Made by a program: the position numbers and the translations under genes. Positions 1 through 5,225 of a stretch of 17,183 nucleotides of DNA are shown piece by piece. The number at the start of each line of letters is the position of its first letter. The first letter of the stretch is position 1. The stretch is from Trebonia sp030042015 (GTDB taxonomy: Bacteria; Actinomycetota; Actinomycetes; Streptosporangiales; Streptosporangiaceae). A model generated the notes under the pieces. The model was given only the letters and a program-made list of their open reading frames with translations. It had not been told where the DNA came from and did no database searches. Where the stretch lies: assembly GCF_030042015.1 (NCBI RefSeq), contig NZ_JASIAL010000258.1, positions 1 through 17,183 on the forward strand, given 5' to 3'.

Positions 1-737
1 TCGAACAGGCCTGCCGGATCCTGCGGCTGCCCACTATCCGGGACCGGCACGGCGAGGTCGCCGCCGCGGCCGCCCGCCAGCACGCGAGCTACAAAGGCTT
101 CCTGGTCGAGCTGCTGTCGGTCGAATGCGACGACCGGGAGGCCCGCCGCAAGGCCCGGCTGGTCCGCGAGGCCGCCTTCCCCCGCCCCAAGCGGCTGGAA
201 GACTTCGACTACGCGGCAAACCCCAGCGTGCCCGCCGCGCTGATCCGGACCCTGGCCGGGTCCGCCTGGGTGGCCGCCGGGCAGCCGTGCTGCCTGATCG
301 GCGACTCCGGCACCGGCAAATCCCACCTGCTGATCGGCCTGGGCACCGCCGCTGCCGAGCACGGCTACCGGGTCAAGTACACCACTGCCGCCGCGCTGGT
401 CAACGAGCTCGTCGAGGCCGCCGACGACAAAACCCTGTCCCGCACCATCACCCGCTACGGCCGCGTCGACCTGCTGTGCCTGGACGAACTGGGCTACCTC
501 GAGCTCGACCGGCGCGGCGCCGAACTGCTGTTCCAGGTCTTCACCGAACGGGAGGAACGCGCCTCTATCGCCATCGCGTCCAACGCCGCCTTCTCCGAAT
601 GGACCGCCACCTTCACCGACCCCCGGCTCTGCGCCGCCATCGTCGACCGGCTCACCTTCGAGGCCCACATCATCCAAACCGGCACCGACTCCTACCGGCT
701 GCGCACAACCAAGGCCCGCCAGGGCGCGCACCCCTGA
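1..737 (+). CDS. istB: IS21-family ATP-binding helper protein IstB, 5'-truncated by window edge
   Basis: The frame is open from base 3 to the TGA at 735-737, giving 244 visible residues; the N-terminus lies outside the window. IstB is the AAA+ ATPase that assists the IstA transposase of IS21 elements in target capture and transposition. Visible hallmarks are the N-terminal IstB region (RDRHGEVAAAAARQHASYKG), a Walker A loop GDSGTGKSH at about 300-326, a Walker B segment VDLLCLDELGYLELD at about 468-512, and the typical C-terminal block with IVDRLTFEAHIIQTGTDSYR. A GTG at 228 could be taken for a start, but homology-like sequence continues upstream of it, so the gene is better read as partial. 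No frameshift is visible. A small ORF follows 17 bases downstream with its own ribosome binding site. Confidence 0.92.
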   Translation, partial: EQACRILRLPTIRDRHGEVAAAAARQHASYKGFLVELLSVECDDREARRKARLVREAAFPRPKRLEDFDYAANPSVPAALIRTLAGSAWVAAGQPCCLIGDSGTGKSHLLIGLGTAAAEHGYRVKYTTAAALVNELVEAADDKTLSRTITRYGRVDLLCLDELGYLELDRRGAELLFQVFTEREERASIAIASNAAFSEWTATFTDPRLCAAIVDRLTFEAHIIQTGTDSYRLRTTKARQGAHP

Positions 738-754
738 CCCGGAGGAACCCAGCC

Positions 755-1132
755 ATGTCCTTGATCAGCCAGCCCGGCAGCGACTACCAGCTCACCCAGA
801 TCACCCTCGACGCCGGCAACGCCCGCGACATCACCTTGCTGCTCACCGACGTCCACGGCCTGCTCGCCGACCTCTGCCTCGACCCCGCCCAGCCCCAGCT
901 CACCGCCCACGCCCAGGCCATCCTGGCCGACTGCGACAGCCTCTACACCCCGCAGGCCCTCCCCGGCGCCCTGGACCAGGTCATCACCCAGCTCATCTAC
1001 GCCACCCGCGACGCACTCGCCCTCATCCAGCCACCCCCGCCACCCGGGGCCAGATCAAAGGAGAACCACCGCCCCGCACCTGCTCCCGGTGGGGCCAGAT
1101 CAGAAGAGAACAGTGGAGCCACTTCGCATTGA
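755..1132 (+). CDS. small hypothetical protein of the IS21-like element
   Basis: This encodes 125 residues starting at ATG 755, preceded by a good ribosome binding site GGAGGAA at 741-747. I recognise no domain. The first ~90 residues are plausible helical protein (regularly spaced Leu and Ala, with TLLLTDVHGLLADLCLD in the middle). The last ~33 residues are translated from the terminal repeats of the insertion sequence and read GARSKEN and GARSEEN fifteen codons apart, so this tail probably reflects the DNA ends rather than a protein constraint. The stop codon TGA (1130-1132) lies almost on the proposed end of the element. Position directly after istB suggests an accessory gene of the transposon; function unknown. 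The open frame extends upstream inside istB in another frame, but that part is a shadow. Confidence 0.6.
   Translation: MSLISQPGSDYQLTQITLDAGNARDITLLLTDVHGLLADLCLDPAQPQLTAHAQAILADCDSLYTPQALPGALDQVITQLIYATRDALALIQPPPPPGARSKENHRPAPAPGGARSEENSGATSH
1046..1115 (+). repeat. paired terminal repeats of the IS21-like element
   Basis: Two copies of a 25-base unit beginning GGGGCCAGATCA lie at 1046-1070 and 1091-1115, 45 bases apart. They are identical over the first 12 bases and similar over the rest (AAGGAGAAC versus GAAGAGAAC). Repeated internal transposase-binding sites near the ends are characteristic of IS21-family elements; that these are the binding sites is inferred. Confidence 0.6.
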
Positions 1133-1134
1133 CA

Positions 1135-1296
1135 AAGCCAGCGGGCCTGACCCGCTTCGCGCCGGTCAAACCGCAGCGCTGGGTGATCGCCTCCTTCGAA
1201 CACCACTGCGGCCCCCACGGCATCCCGCAGCCGCACGTGCACAACATCGTCATCACGGCCCTGACCACCGGACGGGCAACCGGGAGCTTCGGGTAG
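1135..1296 (+). pseudogene. remnant of MobF/TrwC-type relaxase, HUH motif region
   Basis: Directly outside the insertion-sequence end, one frame reads for 53 residues to a TAG at 1294-1296. It contains FEHHCGPHGIPQPHVH, which aligns residue for residue with the metal-binding HUH segment of TrwC-like relaxases (F-x-H-...-P-Q-x-H-x-H), including the three histidines that hold the divalent metal. Relaxases of this family nick and covalently hold the transferred strand at oriT. Here the N-terminal part with the catalytic tyrosines is missing (displaced by the insertion sequence or upstream of it), and the frame stops soon after the motif. This is therefore a dead fragment. It shares orientation with the transfer operon at 12147-17183. 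The family assignment rests on one motif, so it is good but not certain. Confidence 0.55.
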
Positions 1297-1459
1297 CAGT
1301 GGATCTTTGCGTTCAGCCCAGGTGGCGCCGTTTCCTTGGCTCAGCAGTGGAACCTCTGGGTGGGAGGAACCCGGCGGGGCAGATAAGCATGAGTCCGGGC
1401 ATTGGAGACGGGGGCCGGGCTTCAGGCAAAGACCCCGGTTCCCGTCTGGCGTCGTCGTT

Positions 1460-1660
1460 CTATAGCTGGATGCCAGCGCTGACCATGGCCTGCGCCACCG
1501 GCGCATCCAGCAGGTCGTGAAGGAATACCGCGATGACAGCGCCGATGAGTGCGGCGCCTACTCCCTTGCCCGTGAGCTTTGGGACGACGACTGCGGCAGC
1601 GACCCCGACCACGATGTGGGCCGCGGTCCTTGTTGCGTTGGTTGGCTTGATGGTGACCAC
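1460..1660 (-). CDS. small predicted membrane protein
   Basis: This encodes 66 residues from GTG 1660 to the stop at 1460, minus strand. The protein has a hydrophobic Ala/Val/Gly-rich middle (HIVVGVAAAVVVP, then GVGAALIGAVIAVFLHDLL) that could form one hairpin or two short membrane helices, with charged residues between. The upstream sequence GAGAAAGAAG is a weak ribosome binding site. The same frame stays open further upstream to 1870 with possible starts near 1800, but that extension is not convincing as protein and runs into the divergent gene at 1805. I do not recognise a family. It could be a holin-like or other small membrane protein, but that is only a guess from shape. Confidence 0.45.
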   Translation of the reverse strand: MVTIKPTNATRTAAHIVVGVAAAVVVPKLTGKGVGAALIGAVIAVFLHDLLDAPVAQAMVSAGIQL

Positions 1661-1791
1661 CTTCTTTCTCGCCCAGGCTGCGGGACCGAGATGCCACCCC
1701 CGGGCTCCGGAGTGCCTCCTGTACGGCGCTCCCATACCAGTATCATCTGCCAGATGGCAGTCTGCGATGTGTAAGCCTGGCCAATTTCGTG

Positions 1792-1797
1792 TAATCT
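1792..1797 (+). promoter_or_regulatory. possible -10 box of a leaderless gene
   Basis: TAATCT ends seven bases before the GTG at 1805. That is the spacing expected when the transcript starts at the start codon itself, a common arrangement in actinobacteria. No ribosome binding site precedes the GTG, and an in-frame TAA at 1772-1774 leaves no other start. The -35 region is weak, so this is suggestive only. Confidence 0.35.
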
Positions 1798-1804
1798 CCA
1801 TAGT

Positions 1805-2758
1805 GTGGACTTTATTATCGAGCCGGGTACGATCGACGACTTGGTCCGCGACGCCGACGTGGCTGGCCACAAGATCACGACGCGGCTAATCCGGGACTGG
1901 ACCGAGCACGGGCTGCTCGACAAGCCGCAGAAGCGACCTGCAGGCAAAGGCCACGGCTCCGTCCCGGCCCTCTACCCCGCAAACCAGCGCAACCTGCTGC
2001 TAACCCTGCTGCATCACCGGCCTGGCAACAACATCAGCAGTCTCGCCAGGATCCCGGTCGCCATCTGGATGTACTGGGGCGATGAATGGGTGCCGCTCCG
2101 CCAGGCCCGGCGCGCCCTCATGCGCTACCTCGGCGACCCGGCCAGCAACACCTACGCTAAAGACGCCAAGCGCGCCAGCAAGGAGCGCGCCCGAGCCGTC
2201 GCTCAGGCCATTCTGTGCCAGCTCGACAATCCCGCTGCCACCCCCCGGGCACGCCGCGAACTGCTCGCCGCCGTCACCGACGCCGCCTACACTGGCGAAC
2301 CCGATCTTAAGTGGCTTGACCGCGCCTACCGCGACGTCTTCGAGCCGGGAGCCGGCACGATCCGCAAGGCCGTCGGCCACCCGTCGGCGCCGTTCACCAT
2401 CGACGCGATGATTGGCCTCACCGAAGCGCGGCTTGCCGCGGTGAATGCGCTCACCGCGGGCAACGTAACCGACGAGGCGCTCATCTCCGCCCGCGACGCC
2501 CACGTGTTCGCCTACGCGGAGTACGCCGCCAAGCAGCACGGCCTGGCCGCGACGGCGCCCTCCGGGACCGGGCATTTGTACGAGCCCGTCACAGCTGAGG
2601 ACACGCTGTCCAACTGTTGCGGGCACCTGCTCACGGCGATCGGCCTGGAGATCATGCACCCCGACACCGCCGGGCGGCTGCGCCGCGAACGCGCATTCCG
2701 CCCAAGGCCCACCCCGGCTATGGTCGGCCTCTCCGCCCAAGCCCCGTCGGGCGGCTAA
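1805..2758 (+). CDS. MerR-like HTH domain protein, function unknown
   Basis: This encodes 317 residues starting at GTG 1805, the only start after an in-frame stop at 1772. The N-terminal ~75 residues look like a MerR-type winged helix: TTRLIRDWTEHGLLDKP, then a basic GKGHGSVPALYP segment and NQRNLLLTLLHHR. This suggests a DNA-binding domain. The remainder (about residues 80-317) is alpha-helical and unassigned, with basic KDAKRASKERARAVAQAI near 120 and DARDAHVFAYAEYAAKQHG-like helices late in the chain. The classic MerR effector domain is not seen. The gene has no neighbour in the same direction within 300 bases, so it appears monocistronic. Its last 759 bases are overlapped antisense by the run-on frame of the gene starting at 3316; codon pattern and protein plausibility favour this strand as the real coding one there. 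Members of this kind are often seen on actinomycete mobile elements, which is background knowledge rather than a search result. Confidence 0.75.
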   Translation: MDFIIEPGTIDDLVRDADVAGHKITTRLIRDWTEHGLLDKPQKRPAGKGHGSVPALYPANQRNLLLTLLHHRPGNNISSLARIPVAIWMYWGDEWVPLRQARRALMRYLGDPASNTYAKDAKRASKERARAVAQAILCQLDNPAATPRARRELLAAVTDAAYTGEPDLKWLDRAYRDVFEPGAGTIRKAVGHPSAPFTIDAMIGLTEARLAAVNALTAGNVTDEALISARDAHVFAYAEYAAKQHGLAATAPSGTGHLYEPVTAEDTLSNCCGHLLTAIGLEIMHPDTAGRLRRERAFRPRPTPAMVGLSAQAPSGG

Positions 2759-3316
2759 CCCATTCCTCGGAACGGCCTGACTCGTCGCAACGCCATGATC
2801 TTGCTCCGAAGGGGTCTCATCTCGCAGCACAGAAAGTCGAGGCTCGATGAATTCCTTGTCGTCTTGCCACTTCAATTCTTTTCGGATAGCAGCGTGCAGC
2901 GCCAGTTTGTACGGGGTCACGTACCCCCACCAGTCTGGGTATCGCTCTTCATGACGAGCCACCTCATTCAATGCGAGCGCATGCTCTGTGAGAGGGGTGC
3001 GCAATTCCTCCGAACAGATAATATCCGCGTGCGCATGAGCCAACCAGATTTCTTCGACCATCACTCGTATATCCGGAATTTCTTCGCCATGCTCCCTGGA
3101 ATAGAGTTGAGTCTGCAAATGCTGGGCAACCTGAAGATATGTATCGATAGCGCTCTTGATCTCGGCGCGCCGGGCCTGACGCCTTTCTTCTCCGGCTCGA
3201 ATTCTGGACTCGCGCGCAGAGCTTCTCTGAACAAGGATTGTGGAGCCGGAGCCAATCAGAACACCGAGAAGCGGCAAAGCGCCGCTCAGGATAATGACGC
3301 CAATGTCAGTGCTCAC
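2000..3316 (-). CDS. membrane-anchored hypothetical protein with run-on antisense 3' part
   Basis: The gene starts at GTG 3316 with a strong ribosome binding site (AGGAGG, five bases upstream). The first ~170 residues (about 3316-2800) look real: a signal-anchor helix at residues 6-28 (IGVIILSGALPLLGVLIGSG), a basic stretch RESRIRAGEERRQARRAEIK, then helical sequence with EEIWLAHAHADII and YPDWWGYVTPYK. Short one-helix proteins of this shape, usually under 200 residues, are common in Streptomyces and relatives. After about 2780 the frame continues for another ~260 residues, but this part is antisense to the HTH gene 1805-2758 and has the Gly/Arg/Val-rich look of a shadow. The natural stop was probably lost by truncation or a nearby frameshift, so the true 3' end is likely near 2760-2800. 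Function is unknown. Confidence 0.6.
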   Translation of the reverse strand: MSTDIGVIILSGALPLLGVLIGSGSTILVQRSSARESRIRAGEERRQARRAEIKSAIDTYLQVAQHLQTQLYSREHGEEIPDIRVMVEEIWLAHAHADIICSEELRTPLTEHALALNEVARHEERYPDWWGYVTPYKLALHAAIRKELKWQDDKEFIEPRLSVLRDETPSEQDHGVATSQAVPRNGLAARRGLGGEADHSRGGPWAECAFAAQPPGGVGVHDLQADRREQVPATVGQRVLSCDGLVQMPGPGGRRRGQAVLLGGVLRVGEHVGVAGGDERLVGYVARGERIHRGKPRFGEANHRVDGERRRRVADGLADRAGSRLEDVAVGAVKPLKIGFASVGGVGDGGEQFAACPGGGSGIVELAQNGLSDGSGALLAGALGVFSVGVAGRVAEVAHEGAPGLAERHPFIAPVHPDGDRDPGETADVVARPVMQQG

Positions 3317-3686
3317 GCTGCCCTCCTACTCAGCGCCTGTCCATAAGTTTTGCGAGTAACCGGGGATGAGGCCGAGGCGAGCGGGGTTGACATCAGCCTC
3401 GCCGGGGTTGGATCGAGGTTGCCTGCCATCGTCCACCCAACTGGCGAGGTCGTGATCAGTATGCGCCCGGCCAGTGTGCGCGCCAAGGGCCCCGGAATTG
3501 CGAGATTGAGTTTGTTCGGCCTCGCCCCGGTGACCGGGCAGTCCGGCATCAGGCTCAACACAGAGAGCAGAAGCCGAAGAGGGCAACCACCAGCTCAAGA
3601 ATGAGCCCCATAATAAGTGATTCGTGCGCTGGCGGGTGCTGAATGGATCGCGGGCTGGGCACGACGGACCCGTCTCCAGCTCCCCC
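3317..3686. other. 370-base intergenic region without a convincing gene
   Basis: Short open frames exist on both strands (for example 3350-3604 plus and 3326-3598 minus), but none has a ribosome binding site or a recognisable protein. The part next to 3316 must hold the promoter of the minus-strand gene there. A directly repeated CGGGGTTG occurs at about 3383 and 3402 beside a short GGCGAG/CTCGCC inverted pair. No clear terminator follows the WD40 gene that stops at 3687. Confidence 0.4.
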
Positions 3687-5225
3687 TTAACGCGGGCAGG
3701 GGGGCTGGTAGGGAAGCTGTGGGAGGTACTGCCGCCATTGCTGGGCTGTGAGGGCAGTTGTGCCGCATATGTTCTTGATGGCGTAGTTGATGTCCAAATC
3801 CCACACTTGGATGGTGTCGTCGTACGTCGTGGTCGCGAGGATGATGCCCTGCGCGCCGAATGCTGCGGAAGACATGGTGCCGCCGTCCGTGCTCAGGTTC
3901 TGGCCGATCTGCCGGGGGTGGGCGGGGTCGGTGATATCCCACAGGGTGACGGTGCCGTTGGTGCTGCCTGCGGCAAGGGTCTGGCCGTCAGGGCTGGTGG
4001 CCAGTGACGCGCCTTCCTCGGTGAGGGGACCGCCCATCTGGCGTGGATCTGCGGGGTTGGAGAGGTTCCACAGTGTGATGGTGATAGCACCGTTGCTGTT
4101 TCCGGCGCCGATGGCGAGGGTGCGGCCGCGGGGACCGAACGCCGCCGCCACGGCGAACTCTCCGCTGTCAGTGGTCAGGGGAAGGCCCATGGGCTGTGGG
4201 TAGGAGGAGCCGGTCAATTCCCATATTGCGATCGTGCCGTCGCCGAGGACGCCGACGAGCAGTCGGCCGTCCGGGCTGAATTCCAGTGAATCGAAAGGAT
4301 TAGAGTCGTCGGACAAGAGGGGTCCATCGTCATTCAGGGGCTGCGGCCGTGCGGGGTCGGTGACGTTCCACAGTGTTACGGAGCCGTCAGCATTGCCGAT
4401 GGCGAGCACGCGGCCATCGGGGCTGAAGGTCGCAGCACCAGTGGAGCCACCGAAGGCGTCATCGCTAAGGGGGCGACCAATCTGATCCGGGCGTGCAGGA
4501 TTCGTGACGTCCCAAAGCGTGACCGTGCCGTTCCCATCGCCCGTGGTGACGCCGATGGCGAGGGTGCGGCCGCCAGGGCTGAATGTCACTAGGTCTACGG
4601 AGAAGTCATTGCCGGTAATCTTGATCTGGCCGACCTGCCGGGGTTGTGCAGGCTGGGTGATGTTCCACAGCGAGACGCCTCCATAGAGGTTGGCGGCGGC
4701 GACGATCCTCCCGTCGGGGCTGACGGCGTAATACTCGCTGGCGTACCCGAAGGATGGGAATTCGTACGTGGCGTATGTGAGAGCGGTGGTCATGGCGCTT
4801 GAGCGGAGGGGCGACACCGCGACGGTGCCGTCCTGGCTGCCGCTGATAAGGGTCTGGCCGTCCGCGGTGAATGCGGCGGCTGCGAGGTTGGCATTGCCGG
4901 TGATCACGGGCTGGCCGAGTTCCAGCGGGTCTGCGGGGTCGGTGATGTCCCATAGCGTGACGGTGCCGCCAGAGCTGGTGGCGGCGAGGGTCTGCCTGCC
5001 TGGGAAGTCCGCGGAGACTACCCAGCCGCCACCTGCGGATAGTCCCGGGGACAGCAGCTGCGGGTGTGCTGGCCGGGCGATGTTCCACAAGGTGACGGTG
5101 CCGTCGTAGCTGCCGTCGGCAAGAAGGCGGCCATCGGGGCTGAAGGCCAGCGAACTCGGGAAGGCGTAGCCGGTGCTGCCCTGGCCGAGTTCCCGTGGGC
5201 GTTCTGGGGGTTGCTGACGTCCCAC
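3687..5225 (-). CDS. WD40-repeat part of the STAND NTPase gene (frameshifted gene, C-terminal part)
   Basis: This encodes 512 residues to the TAA at 3687, in the -1 frame relative to 5018-7576. It carries the end of WD40 repeat 4 and repeats 5 to 14, each about 45 residues with the pattern FSPDGRxLAxGxxDGTVTLWNxxxPAxPxxxG. With repeats 1-4 upstream the total is 14, enough for two seven-bladed propellers. Repeat 7 has lost its WD dipeptide (DGTVAVSPLRSS) and repeats 6 and 14 are worn. The chain ends in ICGTTALTAQQWRQYLPQ and PPCPR; a closing tail with two cysteines is familiar from actinobacterial WD40-STAND proteins. The apparent start GTG 5225 is a chance codon inside repeat 4 without a ribosome binding site, so independent translation is unlikely. 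Function: sensor or ligand-binding propellers for the NTPase (inferred). Confidence 0.87.
   Translation of the reverse strand: MGRQQPPERPRELGQGSTGYAFPSSLAFSPDGRLLADGSYDGTVTLWNIARPAHPQLLSPGLSAGGGWVVSADFPGRQTLAATSSGGTVTLWDITDPADPLELGQPVITGNANLAAAAFTADGQTLISGSQDGTVAVSPLRSSAMTTALTYATYEFPSFGYASEYYAVSPDGRIVAAANLYGGVSLWNITQPAQPRQVGQIKITGNDFSVDLVTFSPGGRTLAIGVTTGDGNGTVTLWDVTNPARPDQIGRPLSDDAFGGSTGAATFSPDGRVLAIGNADGSVTLWNVTDPARPQPLNDDGPLLSDDSNPFDSLEFSPDGRLLVGVLGDGTIAIWELTGSSYPQPMGLPLTTDSGEFAVAAAFGPRGRTLAIGAGNSNGAITITLWNLSNPADPRQMGGPLTEEGASLATSPDGQTLAAGSTNGTVTLWDITDPAHPRQIGQNLSTDGGTMSSAAFGAQGIILATTTYDDTIQVWDLDINYAIKNICGTTALTAQQWRQYLPQLPYQPPCPR

Larger units (their letters stand above)
1..1134 (+). mobile_element. 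IS21-family insertion sequence, right part (left part outside window)
   Basis: The stretch contains the 3' part of istB, a small downstream ORF and a terminal region with two imperfect copies of a 25-base repeat (1046-1070 and 1091-1115). The right end is placed at about 1134, where the sequence ends ..TTGACA; read from outside inward this is TGTCAA.., matching the TG..CA termini and multiple internal terminal repeats known for IS21-family elements. A relaxase reading frame begins immediately outside the proposed end. The transposase gene istA and the left end must lie upstream of base 1. The end position is inferred from motif and context, not from seeing both ends or a target duplication. 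Confidence 0.7.

Noticed and set aside
125..754. Upstream extension of the small IS ORF through istB
   Set aside because: This part overlaps istB in another frame and reads as Arg/Pro-rich shadow; the ATG at 755 has its own ribosome binding site.
3326..3604. Overlapping ~85-codon frames on both strands
   Set aside because: Neither has a start signal or recognisable protein; best described as intergenic.
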